Source of the DNA: Rhizophagus irregularis
Lineage: Eukaryota > Glomeromycota > Glomeromycetes > Glomerales > Glomeraceae
NCBI RefSeq assembly: GCF_026210795.1
Contig: NC_089450.1
Span: forward strand, 1,116,001 to 1,180,000
Direction: 5' to 3'
Length of the DNA: 64,000 bases
Part shown: one piece after another, positions 25,205 to 37,462 of the stretch
How positions within the stretch are numbered: position 1 is the stretch's first letter
Layout of the letters: each line of letters starts with the position of its first letter
Notes under the pieces: generated by a model
Told to the model about the DNA's origin: nothing
Databases searched by the model: none
The model's input: the letters and a program-made list of their open reading frames with translations, nothing else
Translations under genes and position numbers: made by a program

Positions 25205-25771
25205 CCTTTATTCCCTTTTCGTCGGGATAATTTTTATTTCGTATTTTTCGTCACACTCCAAACGAATCGATAACTGAGGAAAATCACAGATTATGTACAA
25301 AATATTTTAAGAATTCTCATCGAATTTTTATTGTAAATAATATGACTATAAGAAAAAAAAAATAAATAAAAAAAATAATTAATTATTTAATAAATAAAAC
25401 AAGTAAAATAAACTAGAAACTTCTAGATGTATAAATAAAATAGACTTGACTTTTTTTATCACATTAAAATGCATTTCCCGGCTATAATCCAGATGATGCA
25501 TTATATCAACATGTTCTTACATCTTTTCTTTGTTAAGGTCTCTATAAAACCCTACATTAAATAAAAAAAAAAAAATCGGGTTATTTCCCTAAATAAACTC
25601 TTTTTTTTTACGATACGATCATCATTTCAGCCAAATTTTATTGATATGGGCGTATTATGAAGCTTGTGTGACGTAAAAATCTGTAATCGATGCTATATTA
25701 GAATAATTAATAACTTGTCTATTCAGAAACTCTCTCCAACTCTTTTGATTTTTTCACAAAAAGAATAAACT
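25205..25771. other. Intergenic between tandem BTB genes
   Basis: About 570 bp of AT-rich DNA separating two same-strand paralogues; AATAAA-like strings near 25365 and 25400 may serve as the polyadenylation site of the first. No gene seen. Confidence 0.4.
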
Positions 25772-26789
25772 ATGCAAACAAACGAGACAGCAAACGGCGA
25801 TGGTGAAAATAATAACAATCTTCTCGCAAGTGATAAAATCACCCTCAATGTGGGAGGAATTAAGGTATAAAATATATAAACCACTATTATTTATTTGAAA
25901 GTAAATTTCTTATTTCTCTGATATATTTTAATTTAGTACGAAACATTCAAGTCCACCTTAACTTCTTATCCAACAACCTTACTTGGTTCAATATTTTATC
26001 ATTATAGTGATGAACAAAATCCATTAGCTGATCCAAATCATGAAAATGAATTCTTTTTAGATCGAGACGGTCACTTATTTCATTACATAATGCAATTTTA
26101 TAGAACTGGAAAAGTACCGACGATAGAACAAGGTAATTATTTCAACAAAAAATTATTTCATTTTTTAGATTCCTTATTTAATCTTCTTATTCTTCTTCTT
26201 TATTTTAGCAATTGGATTAATTCCAATTACGGCTCAAGAATTAGATGATGAATTAGAATATTTTAAAATTCCAACATATCCACCATCATCATTTTCAGCT
26301 ACAACATTATCACCTTCGTTACTTTCACTTCGCCATAAAATGATTGCAACCGAGATAGATTCATTCACTTCTACATTAAGTAATACATTGTTAACAATTT
26401 CATCCCAATTTAAAAAAGAATTTTTCTTTAAAAGGCAATTTCAAATTCGATTTGAGATATCATTTCATAACAATGAACGTATATCAGATTTTAATATTAA
26501 CCCGAGTGTAAATAGTACTATTAAAACTCAATTACAAAAAAGCTTTGATTGTTTTGCCCCGTTAGGTTATGCTATATTGGATAGATTTGGTGAAGAAATT
26601 GGTAGATATATGACAACTACTGTACAAGGTTGTACTTGGGAATGTAATAAAGTTGAAGAATTTGGTTGGGGTGGTTTACAACAAATGTATAAAGTTAAAA
26701 TAGGTGTTGAGAATAGTTTTGAACATGAAGATGTTTTGAATAATTGTTGTCTTAATTCTACCTCTGATTCAATTGGCAGTTGTGATTGA
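25772..26789 (+). CDS. BTB/POZ (T1-type) domain protein, copy 3
   Basis: Three exons, 25772-25864, 25937-26132 and 26209-26789, giving 289 residues. The BTB domain begins at ITLNVGGIK, followed by YETFKSTLTSYPTTLLGSIF and RDGHLFHYIMQFYRTGKVPT. The middle exon is 9 bp longer than in copies 1 and 2, adding three residues in the loop after GSIF. The C-terminal block AILDRFGEEIGRYMTTTVQG with CTWECNK and FEHEDVLNNCCL is shared with the paralogues. Adjacent to and co-directional with copy 2, so a local tandem duplication is the simplest origin. Confidence 0.88.
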
Positions 26790-27573
26790 TATTAATAATC
26801 TGATAATGATAAGGATATATATAATGTGATATATATGTATACATTTATTTAAATGAGATTTATGATATTTTAAAAATAAAAATAACAGATTTATTTATTT
26901 TATAAATTTCGTGTCACAAAAGAAATGTTGAAAGGGGGGATAGTATACTAAAAAAAGCCTATTCATTCGTTTCAATTCATTTTCACTTTTGTTCACCCTC
27001 TTTTTGGAAAATATTCGGTTGAAAAAAGGAAAGGTAAGCATAAAAAAATTTTTTCACCAGAGTTTTATAAGCGTGATATGACAAGAAATATTAACTAGTC
27101 TTATTTTGGTTAAGTTGGATGATTTTTTATTATTTAACCAAATTTATCACCAAATGTCTTTTTTTTTCATCACAACATTGTAATTACATAAAAATATCAT
27201 CCAAACTGTTCATCTACCCATCCACAGGACTTAATCTATCTTTCATTCCACTATGCAAGCTTTAAGAAGCTATTCATTTTTTCTTGCAAAAAAAATTTTC
27301 AAAAAAAAAAAAGAAAGAAATATTAATGGATGTGTTTCTTGTCATTCTTGTCATACCAAATTTAACGCCCTTTCCACGTGATTTGTCAGTCCCCCATTGT
27401 ACAATTCCCTATTTTTAACATCATTTAAATCATTTTCTTTCTTAGATATATCATTTTAGTTTCATTGAAATTGCGAATTTCATTTTTATGTTCCTATAAT
27501 CTTCACATTTGTCTTGACAGTTCAGTTTTTTTTTTTATCCGTTTATGAATGCGTAACAAAACCTTTTAGAAAA
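26790..27573. other. Intergenic
   Basis: About 780 bp with no supported gene. A GTCTTGACAG tract just before 27520 keeps the next gene's frame open upstream without an ATG. The 5' region of the F-box gene is presumed to lie here. Confidence 0.4.
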
Positions 27574-29127
27574 ATGTCTAGCGTTTTTACAGACGATATT
27601 ATTTATGAAATATTTAAACTTTTAAAAGATACTGACGTTTATGGAAATTCATTATATTCTTGTCTATACGTAAATAGACGATTTTGTGTTATTGCAGCAC
27701 CTTTTCTCTGGAAGACTACCTTTCAAAAAGAAGCGAAATCCAATATATTTATATCAACATACATTTCTTGTTTGAACAAACGTTTTCATGGTTGGCAAAA
27801 TGATAATGACCGTAGTTTACTTTTATCTGGGAGATTTTTGACCATGTCACCACTCTTTGAGTATGAAACATACTTAAAAGAATTTTCTTTCAAATCCTTA
27901 AACAAAGCTGTAAATCACTGGTTCGATTGTGAATATGGAAGTGAGGATCCTAAGAAAAAAACTATTACTAGTAAATTAGAATTTTATTTATTCAAGATGT
28001 TTGCCGAAAAAAGTGCTTTAGAATCATTGGCAATTGAACTCGATGTTGAAAATTGCTGGAAAATCAAGGAAGTTTTCTTGGGTGGAAGTTCAAGGGTTTC
28101 AAGTATAAAAAATCTTTCAATATCTTTTCCTACATTGACATTGAAAGAACCTCGTTTTTTATCCAAAGTTAGAAGATTCCTCCGTGAACTTAAAATTGTT
28201 TTTCAAAATCTCGATGAAGTTTGTTTTTTTGTTGATGAAGCAAGTGATAGTAATGACTTAATTTCTCAATCTTCTGTAGAAATCATCTCCTTTGTACAAA
28301 ATCAAAAAAACCTGAAAGGTTTTAATTTGATAGGAGGAGAGGATAAGTTTTTACCTGCCAAAGACATCATTACATCATCACTGAAAGCTCATGCTAATTC
28401 ATTGATACATTTAAATGTCGATAATGTACACTTTAGTGGAATGTCATTTAGTTTTTTCGAAAAATGTTGTAAATTAGAATTATTAGGTATGGGTTACTGT
28501 AAAGGATTACATAATATGGATCCTAATGCCAAATTTTCGAATCTAAAAAAATTGGAATTATCTTTGAATCAATTTCAACCCCACATTACTGCGTCAATAT
28601 TAAAAAAAGCGGGAGAAAGTCTGGTTGAATTAGATATTGATGATGTTTCCCATGAAATCTCGGAGGTTTTAGTAACATATTGCACTAAAATTGAAACCCT
28701 ATCCATCTCTGGAAAAACTAAGTTGGCGTTACCATGGCTTTCTAAATTAAGAAATTTAAAAAGATTAGAGTTCATGCAGGTGGCAGAAATGTGTAATTTC
28801 AATGAATCGGAAATGTCAGTTTTACCATCAAATATTAAGATTAAGAAGATAATAACTGAATTATTTATGACAGAATTTGATTGTTTTTATAAAAGTACTC
28901 AACATCTTGATTTTTCACTAGTGTCAATCATATTTTCTCCTGAGGTCAAAGATTTTGAAAGCATTAGTTATGAAGATCCTGAAAGTTCCTTGGAGATTAA
29001 TATTGGTAGCTCTGGTGGTACCAATCCAGCAGAGGAATATAAACTTATTACTATAAAAAAGAAGCGAAGCGATGTTTTATTAAATTTTCATTATCTTTCA
29101 GAAAAATTGTTGGCAAAAGAAAACTAA
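27574..29127 (+). CDS. F-box protein with leucine-rich C-terminal region
   Basis: One uninterrupted frame of 517 residues. The start is the ATG at 27574 because the F-box follows at once: VFTDDIIYEIFKLLKDTDVY, then SCLYVNRRFCVIAAPFLWKT. The frame stays open ~20 codons further upstream, but without an ATG and without domain content. From ~130 on the sequence has irregular LxxLxL-type repeats (for example LKGFNLIGG, LIHLNVDNVHF, LELLGMGYCKGL, LVELDIDDV, IETLSISGKTKLALPWLSKL, LRNLKRLEFMQV), which should fold as an LRR solenoid for substrate recognition. F-box proteins link targets to SCF ubiquitin ligases through Skp1. The target is unknown. Having no intron is unlike most neighbours and fits a large, expanding F-box family. 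Confidence 0.88.
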   Translation: MSSVFTDDIIYEIFKLLKDTDVYGNSLYSCLYVNRRFCVIAAPFLWKTTFQKEAKSNIFISTYISCLNKRFHGWQNDNDRSLLLSGRFLTMSPLFEYETYLKEFSFKSLNKAVNHWFDCEYGSEDPKKKTITSKLEFYLFKMFAEKSALESLAIELDVENCWKIKEVFLGGSSRVSSIKNLSISFPTLTLKEPRFLSKVRRFLRELKIVFQNLDEVCFFVDEASDSNDLISQSSVEIISFVQNQKNLKGFNLIGGEDKFLPAKDIITSSLKAHANSLIHLNVDNVHFSGMSFSFFEKCCKLELLGMGYCKGLHNMDPNAKFSNLKKLELSLNQFQPHITASILKKAGESLVELDIDDVSHEISEVLVTYCTKIETLSISGKTKLALPWLSKLRNLKRLEFMQVAEMCNFNESEMSVLPSNIKIKKIITELFMTEFDCFYKSTQHLDFSLVSIIFSPEVKDFESISYEDPESSLEINIGSSGGTNPAEEYKLITIKKKRSDVLLNFHYLSEKLLAKEN

Positions 29128-32100
29128 TTTAATATTGAATTGTGATTTTGAGTTTAGATTATCGTAAAACACTTGATAATTTATTTATTTATTTATTTTT
29201 ATTTAGACATTTTTTTTTTTGTATCAACATTTTAATATAGATTGGTTGGTCTGGGTAAATTATTGCCGTTTATAGTAAAAAAACAGAAAATTTTTGAGTT
29301 TAAAAGATTATAATCATTAGAATTCTCATTGTATGGGTTTAAAATAAGTTAAATTTTTTTTCAATTGAACTAATTACTTGATAGATAAAATATAAAGTAA
29401 AAATAAATAAAAAAAATATTTATTGAAAATCAAGTACTGAAATTTATAAAGTATTATTGTATTATTATGCCAACGTTTGAATATACCAATGGTGAGTATG
29501 GTCATATACTCAAAAACAATGATTGCTAATACGTGATCATACACTAATCCAACTAATCCACCACTACATTAGCCAAATTCGGAACTAGATCAGCTGAAAA
29601 ATTACGTAATATTATTTATATAATGAAATAAAAATAGTTGACTTGTGTTGCTGATCGGTACTTCTGTCTCCAAAAAACGAGACAATGTTACGAATAGGTT
29701 TATGATTGAAACAGACGAAATAGTATGAAAGAAGCCATTAAGGATACCCCAACACAAACTAAACTAAAAGGCTGAACATACTTATGAGTAGATTTCATAT
29801 GGAAATTAACATTAAAGAAGAGTTCAAGTATTTGCAAAACTACTTATATTCTGTATTCATGAAAACAACTTTATGAGGCAACATTGTTTGTATAATGTAA
29901 ATTTTTTTTCTGGTGTATAATCGTATAACCATGGCAAATGAAGACATGGGCGAAGGCAATGTGATTGACTTCTTTCTCTTTTCCATTTTCTTTTTTAGTT
30001 CTAGGTCTGTAAGACCCGTTCTTTATTTTGGTTGGGTTTTATCCATATGATTTACGCGAATTATATCAAAAAGATGAGGATAAAAAACTTGTCACTACAT
30101 TCATAAAACTTTGATCTCTCAGCAAGAGCAGACACCAATGCAACTAATAAATTACAAACGGCCATCAAGATTTACAACATTTGCTGAAGGTCACTTACGG
30201 TGGTGCCACATTCAGTTTTTTCAGCGTATATGATGGATTTTACGAATGTAATGAACACTAGCAGATCTAAACTTGCTTAATTATTTCATTATTAACGTTA
30301 ACTTGGTTAGAATTTTGTTGTTTAGACCTTGGTGTGTTTATTAGAATTTAATGTATACAGGATCAATTAGCATTATTCATTTTAAAATATTTATTATTTT
30401 TTTTTATATGGTACATGTAACAGTTTCGCTTATTCATTATTAATTTTAACTTGGTTATTAGAAATTATCTTATTCTTTGAATTTTCAATATTTTCTTTTT
30501 TAGTTTGTAGTGAAATCTAAACAAGAAAATGTTGAAAATTCAAAGAAAGGAATTTCTAACCAAGTTAACATTTAAAGTGAAACTGCTATATAAACTATTA
30601 TAAAATTTGATTGCCCAATTTTTTTTGTTATTGTACTCATTTATTCATTTTTACAATAATAAATACACAACTTTTTGGCTGCACATGTCCATAAAATTTT
30701 GAATAATTAGTAGTATTTGAATAACCAGTAAGTAAATTAACCAATGTTATTCAAATATTTCTTTATTTAAATTATTAATTATAATAAATTCTTTTTAAAT
30801 TATTTAAAAAGTCCTTTTAATTTAAATTTAAATCACAAAAGTAAATTTTATCCAATATACCAAATACAATATATTGAAAATATTAAAAAATATTTAATTG
30901 AATAGTAGCATTCATTTCATAATTGACAAAAACCTTTAATATGAGTCTTATTGCTTTTAATATATATTGTAAAACTTAAATATATGCATCTTTTATTTTT
31001 CATTTCATTAACGTTTAAATTACAATTCATAATTTTTAATATATTATTAATTGCAAATAAAAAAAGAAAATAGATATTTTATAACAATTTATTTTAAAAG
31101 CTTTATTATTAAATATTACATTATTAATTATAAATTTTTAATTAATTAGAATTTATCCAAAAAAATTTTATTAGTATATTTATCTTATAGTCTTAATTTT
31201 TATAATTATCTAATATGAATCATTTTCTTTTTGTTTTTCAAAATATTTAAAAAAATATGAAATATTATTATTTAATGAATTATTAATATTACAATATATA
31301 ATATTTATATATTACTTTATAAAAATTCTAATTATAGACTTTTCTATTATATTTAGCCTTTAACATACACTTGATTAATATATATATCTACTTATATTAT
31401 TTAATATAAGTTTGGTAAATACTTTAAATACTTTAAATAACATGTAAAAGGATTCAAATCATATTCAAAATGCTTATTATAAAATGTTATAATAAATATT
31501 ATAGAATTATTTGTTTTATGAAATTTCAATACTTTATTTAATTTACTATTGCAAATTCCTTTATAATAATATAATAATATCTGCTTTTTTTATTTAAAGT
31601 GTATTATGAATATAAGTGGCCATAAAATTCAGATGAGAATCATATTTTTAAATCCAATTCCATTTTATTGAGATATTAAAAGTATTTAAGTTGATAAAGA
31701 AACTATCAGTATATATATGATAAATAAGTATTTATACTAAGTATTAATTGTAAATTAATATATAGTATATATAAGATTTACAATAAGAGATTATCTTTTT
31801 AGATCATTTCTTATGAATAAAAAGTCTTATTATTAAGCCTATAGTTTAATATAATAAAAAGCAATCTTTCAAATAAAAAAAATAAATTAATTTTTAAAGA
31901 TAAAATTCTTATATTATTGGAAGAAAGTTGTCTTATTCATCTTTACTAAAATTACTATTACTTGGAATACTATTTGTAAATTATCAAAGAAAATTTCATC
32001 ATTAGAATTATTATTGAAAAATAATTTTGAATTATTTATTTTAAATATTATATAAAAATTAAATAAAAAGATAATTGAAAAAAAGAGTGATATATGTAAA

Positions 32101-33693
32101 GAAATAACTATAAAAAGAAAAAATATTATAAAAAAAGTGTAAAAATAAGTAAATAATATTGAAATATAAGATAATCAAATATGTAATTTATATTACAATT
32201 AAATTTATAACTAACAATATATTATACATAATACACATATTTTATAAATGACAAAATAAAAACTTTATTTTATTATATTAAGAATTAAAGTAAATTAATA
32301 TTTTTAATGAATTATAAATTTCTAATTAAATTTCTGAATTTAACTTCAACTTTAACTTTAATAATTTAATTTAACATTAACTTTAAATTAATACTAATTT
32401 AAATTCTAATCTAATCTAATATCCAATTTAATTATTTGTTTAATGTTCAGGCCTTTTGAAAAAATTAAGGGAAAAGGGGACTTAAGTTAAACAAATTAAA
32501 TAAATAAACATAGGAAAATTTGAAAATTTCAGGCAAAATTTAAAGAGAATATTTATTACTATATATTTAATAGCTTTTAAATTTTTTCAAAAATAGAAAA
32601 AATAGAAGGGGTATTTATTAATATATGTTTATTAAATCTTAAATTTTTTAAAAAATAGAAGAAGGTGAACAATGTTAATAAATAATCAAGTTAGAACAGT
32701 TTAAATACATATGTATAGAAAAAGTTGTACATAAATATATTTTATATAAAGTGCATAATATGATAATATATAAATTTATTAATTTCAATTACTAAAAATA
32801 ATTATACAAAAAAAAATAAATTAAATAAAATTCTTTTCAATAATAAATAGTTATTAAATAAATATTGGTCAAAAATTAATATTTTTTATCCATATGCGCG
32901 GATTGGACTTTTTTCTATAATATCGTCATATGTGATATGTGAGAAATACCTATTTATTTGTATGTGATTATCACGTTATCCTCGTGACAACACGTGTTGT
33001 AATACATGAAAATAGTATGAAAACATGTTATGATAAATATAACACGGCCCAACTAACAATTTTCTTTCTTCCTATTTTGACAACTCTTTTTCCAAAGTTA
33101 ATCATACTCCGATCATATTCATAGTCTCATCTTTGAGTGAACTCAAAAAAGGAAAGTAAACGTACTCTAAAAAAGGAAAAACAAGTAAATTTAAAATTTC
33201 ATGAATTTCTATTTATGATAATTGCATTTTTACCTTAATGAAGCCAATATTAATAACAATATATTATATTTTAGAATACATTTAATAAGCACAAAATATT
33301 ACAAGATAATAGAATTTAACCTGCTTTTTTATAATAACCCCTATATTATGATGACATCGATAAACCCAGATTTTATAACTTTCCTGATACAAAAAACTAC
33401 AAACGAAGATTTAATTTTAGTAAATGATAGTAGTACAAATCATACATTTTTTCATAATTACCCTTCCAATTCCATCACGTTCATGCTGTTCGGGTGTTTG
33501 GTGGCAAAAATTATTCACAATCATATAAAATTATATCTCTTGGAAGATATCCTACAAAAGTGAAATATACTAAAAAAGAAAAGGGGTAGCTCATAAGATT
33601 CCAGATAATTATCAAGTAGAAACAATGTTAAATAGATTAACAGTTTTATGTAAAACACAGTATCAATTTTCGCGTAAAGTTACTGTTAAATAT
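29128..33693. other. Gene-poor, extremely AT-rich stretch
   Basis: About 4.6 kb. Between 30700 and 32900 the base composition is almost pure A/T with no coding potential. Two possible relics: a plus-strand frame near 30040-30115 reading GFYPYDLRELYQKDEDKKLV, and a 113-codon frame at 33222-33563 followed by a related-looking one (IPDNYQVETMLNRLTVLCKT) that runs into the hAT element border. Neither gives a gene model. A foldback repeat at 30421-30585 is listed separately. Confidence 0.45.
30421..30585. repeat. Foldback (MITE-like) inverted repeat
   Basis: The left arm begins CAGTTTCGCT and contains TAACTTGGTTATTAGAAAT and CTTTGAATTTTCAATATTTT. The right arm, read in reverse complement, gives CAGTTTCACTTTAAATGTTA, ACTTGGTTAGAAATTCCTTT and CTTTGAATTTTCAACATTTT. 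Arms are about 70 bp with several mismatches around a ~25 bp loop. This is the shape of a small non-autonomous foldback element; no target duplication was recognised. Confidence 0.65.
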
Positions 33694-33858
33694 AAGGTTG
33701 CTTGCCGAAACCTGTTTGGCCTAATGCCGAAAGGTGAAACCTCTTATATAGTGCCGAAACGCCGAAATGCCGAAACTGCGAAACCTGTCAAAATTGCGAA
33801 ACTGCCGAAACATGCCGAAACCTCTATAATAGGTTTCTCCGTAGTTCGGCATAGTTGA
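33694..33858. repeat. Left terminal/subterminal repeat region of hAT copy 1
   Basis: About 165 bp packed with GCCGAAAC/GCCGAAAT and complementary GTTTCGGC-type motifs, ending near GTAGTTCGGCATAG. It is related to, but diverged from, the reverse complement of the right end. Such subterminal motif clusters are usual transposase-binding sites in hAT elements. Confidence 0.75.
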
Positions 33859-36140
33859 TCATAAGATTTGCATATAGTTACGCCAAGTTACACCAATTAA
33901 TAATATAATTTAGATGATCAAATAATCTACAGATAAAAGATTAAACTTCAATATTTTACCGTCGTCTTAGTTCTTTTTAAGTTTTATCTATATAATTTTC
34001 ATTTCTAACTCCCATATTAATATTATGATATTACACGTTTTTACAGTTTTTTTTTAAGGGGCTTATATTCATTAAAGGAAAATGTGTAACATGCATTTAA
34101 TAAACCCAATTCCGTCATCTCCTTTAACACTGAACTAAAGTTTCTTTTACTTTCTTCCGTTTTCTTAATAATAATATTAATAATAAACTGTTTCAAATGA
34201 CTGATCACATAGAAGATTCACCCATTAAAATAAAAAATAGAGGAGGTCGGCCACCTAATAGCATTTGGGAAGATATTAATAAAGGAGAAGCTGTTGGTTC
34301 TGGCAAATTTGCCGCCTCCTGCAAGTACTGTAAGAATACATGGTCACGCGGTGAAGTTTCAAAGCTCAAAGAGCATCTTTCAAACCATTGTCCAGATGCG
34401 CCAGCAGCAGTTGTTAGAAGGTATATGACTAAAGTAATGGAACGGCAAGATAAGTCCAAGTCATCCAAAAAAGAAAATACTCTGAAGGTCAAAGTAAGCA
34501 TGGATGATTACCACTGATTCAACAGAGCTTAACGAACAAAGATGTACACAAATTAATCGTGCATTAGTTAAATTTTTTATTGCGTGCGGAATTGCGTTTA
34601 GAGTAGTGGAACATCCCTTTTTCATCAATTTTATAAAAGAGCTTAATGCCGGGTACAATACACCAACAAGGGAAGTATTAGTAAATCAACTACTTGAACG
34701 TGAATTAGCTCAAGTGAACTTCAAAATTAATTCTGAGCTTGAAAAGGAAACGAATTTAACGTTAGGTTTGTTAAATTAAATAGGCTATCATACGTCATTT
34801 TTATTTAATCTTACTTACTTATATAATATTAATTTATAATTTAGCCTTTGATGGTTGGACGTCTGGTACACATCGTTCAATTTGGAACTTCATTGTAATG
34901 ACTCCGTCGCGTAAAGAATATCTTTATCAACTTTCTGATTTGTCTGAAAATTCGCTTATACTGCAGAATATCTAGTTACGGTAATTGAAAAGGTTATAGA
35001 AGGTATTGGAGAAGATCAAATATGTCTATAGTTTCCGATAATACGTGGCCAATGTTCGTAATGCACGAAAAATTATACATGAGAATCATCCAAAGATTGA
35101 GAATGTGCGATGCGTTGCACATTCTATCAATTTAATTGCATGCGACATCGTCGAGGAGAAGTTTGGGGAACGTTTATTAAAACGTGTTAATATTTTGACA
35201 ACCTTTTTTAGAAGTTCTCATCAGGCTAATGCAAAACTTGCTCAAATAATTAAAGAAAAAGGAATTAGTGGAGGAGGATTAAAATTATATTGCAAGACAC
35301 GCTGGACTACTGCTAGTGAATCCGTAAATTCAGTAATAAATTTGGAATCAGCACTAGAAGAAATGGCCAGCGATCACGATAAAGTGCTAACAAACGATAA
35401 AATAAAACCGATTATTCAATCGAGAAATTTTTTTTCAAATTTACGAGTTCTTGGGTTTGTTCTGGATCCTCTAAGAAAAGCGGTACTTTCATTAGAATCG
35501 AGAAGAGCTACACTTGCAGATTGTTTCCTGAGCTTGGCAAGACTTGCAGCTACATTAAAAAAGTTACCCAAATCATTAAATCCTGCATTCCGAAGTCATT
35601 GTATCAAAGTAATAAATGAAAGATTTGATGAATTCGATGATGATAAGTATATTACTTGTTTTTTTATGGATCCCAGATTTAGAAACGCGCCACTTAAAAA
35701 ATGCGCCCTCATGAGAATTATCAAATGTGCAGCTTCAATCGGGAAAAATTTAGGTTTCGACAGTTACGAAGCTGAAACTTTATGTGATCAAATACAGAAA
35801 TATATTAATGAGCAAAGAGCCATTTGACCTAGATATCGGTTTTGCTAAAGATAATCCTGTGAATTGGTGGAAATATATTAATACCGAACCAGAACCAGAT
35901 GTCCTGCCAAGAATTGCAAGTTATCTATTTGCAATATGTCCTAACTCAGCAACTTGCGAACGTGGATTTTCGACTTTAGGATGGCTATTTCATAAACGTC
36001 GCTTAAATCTTAATGTGGATAAACTAGAATCCATGTGCAAATTAATTTTGTATTGGAAATCCAATTCAAAAACTGAACTTGGATTTTATGGAATTGATCA
36101 AAAAAAGAATACTCGTCTTAGTGATGATGAGATCAATATA

Positions 36141-36166
36141 CACTACTTGGAAAAAAGTAGGCGGAC
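36141..36166. repeat. Left inverted repeat of the Tc1 element
   Basis: 26 bp, starting CACTACTTGGAAAAAAGTAG, perfect inverse match to 37437-37462. Confidence 0.95.
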
Positions 36167-36328
36167 GTCATATTTTATTAATTACTCCAAGATGTACATA
36201 ATAATTTGGGCTGAAATTTTATCACGTGATAGTTTATGGTATAAATAAACAATGACGTAATTGTTATTTCATTTATAGACAACCATCAAATGTGATCGAC
36301 AAATTAGGATTTTGTACTACTTCGCACC

Positions 36329-37354
36329 ATGTATGATTTAACGGAAGCTGAACGCAACCAGATTATTGGTCTATTTAAAGGTGGCGCCACCAGACAAAAA
36401 ATTATTAAAATGCTTGGCTTTTCTAGAACAGCAGTTTACCGAACTATTCAAATCTTTTGTGAAGGAAAAAGTCTTGAAACTCAGCCACGAAGTGGTCGTC
36501 CTAAACTTTTAAATTGCCAACACCAAAAAACATTAAAAAAAATTGTCAAAACAAATAATCGTCAATCAGCTGAACAAATAAAAAATAATTTTCAAGAGAA
36601 AACTGGACTACAAGTTACTACCAAGACTATAAGGAAAAATTTGCATGAACTTAATATTTTTTCACGTATTCCAGCATTCAAACCTCTTCTTAATGATAAA
36701 CAAAGAGAAAATCGTTTAAACTGGTGTATTGAAAGGAAAGACTGGTCTGTTAGAAAATGGAAGTCAGTTATTTGGAGCGATGAAAGCCGCTTTACTATAT
36801 TTAAAAATGATGGTCCAGGTCGTGTTTGGAGAACCCCTGGAACAAGGTTTAATGTTAAAAACATGGTTCCTTCATAAAACATGGTGGTGGAGGTGTAATG
36901 ATGTGGGGTTGTTTCTCAGGGAAAGGGGTTAGGGCCGCTAATAAAAATTAATGGTAAAATGAACCATCGTGACTATATACAAATACTCGAATCACATTTA
37001 CTTCCATTTATTAATAATAATTATAATGGACGAGGTTATTTATTCCAAGATGATAACGCCCCTGTCCACACCGCTAAAAATGTTAAAAAATGGATAGAAA
37101 CAAAAAAGGTTAAAATTTTAGAAAATTGGCCAAGTCAGTCACCTGACTTAAATCCTATCGAGCACCTATGGTCAGAGCTGGAAAGGCGCATTAGAAAACG
37201 TCCCAATCCTGCAAAAAATGTGAGAGAATTGGAGTGTGCTTTACATGAAGAATGGAATCAAATTCCTAATAATACGTTAATTAATTTAATTGAAAGTATG
37301 CCACGCAGGGTTGAGGCGTGTATTAAGAATAATGGATGGCCAACTAAATATTAG
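36329..37354 (+). pseudogene. Tc1/mariner transposase with two compensating frameshifts
   Basis: The first part (ATG 36329 to ~36870) has the N-terminal helix-turn-helix (LTEAERNQIIGLFKGGATRQ, FSRTAVYRTIQI), a GRPK-type linker (PRSGRPKLL) and the first catalytic aspartate in VIWSDESRFTIF. A one-base loss near 36875 moves the frame; HGGGGVMMWGCFSGKG continues in another frame until an extra G near 36922 restores the first. The rest (36959-37354) has the second aspartate in YLFQDDNAPVHT and the third acidic residue in QSPDLNPIEHLWSELERR. By my count 35 residues separate the last two, one more than the classical DD34E spacing. As read, it is inactive unless the indels are assembly errors. Confidence 0.93.
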
Positions 37355-37436
37355 TTTTGTATATGGTTTAACTAATAAAATTTAAAATTTTGACCCCACT
37401 TATTATGTACGTTTTTGAGTAATTAATAAATATGGT

Positions 37437-37462
37437 GTCCGCCTACTTTTTTCCAAGTAGTG
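37437..37462. repeat. Right inverted repeat of the Tc1 element
   Basis: 26 bp, ending TTTTTTCCAAGTAGTG, perfect inverse match to 36141-36166, followed by the TA target duplicate. Confidence 0.95.

Larger units (their letters stand above)
36141..37462 (+). mobile_element. Tc1/mariner-type transposon nested in hAT copy 1
   Basis: A 1322 bp element bounded by perfect 26 bp inverted repeats (36141-36166 and 37437-37462, beginning CACTACTTGGAAAAAAGTAG) and flanked by TA on both sides (36139-36140 and 37463-37464). hAT copy 2 preserves the uninterrupted site, CAATATACGTATTG, so insertion at TA is seen directly. It carries one transposase gene, now frameshifted. Size, ends and TA target are all typical of Tc1/mariner. 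Confidence 0.96.

Noticed and set aside
33625-33858. 77-codon frame spanning the left border of the hAT element
   Set aside because: It runs from flanking DNA into the terminal repeat; the second half is GCCGAAAC motifs translated.
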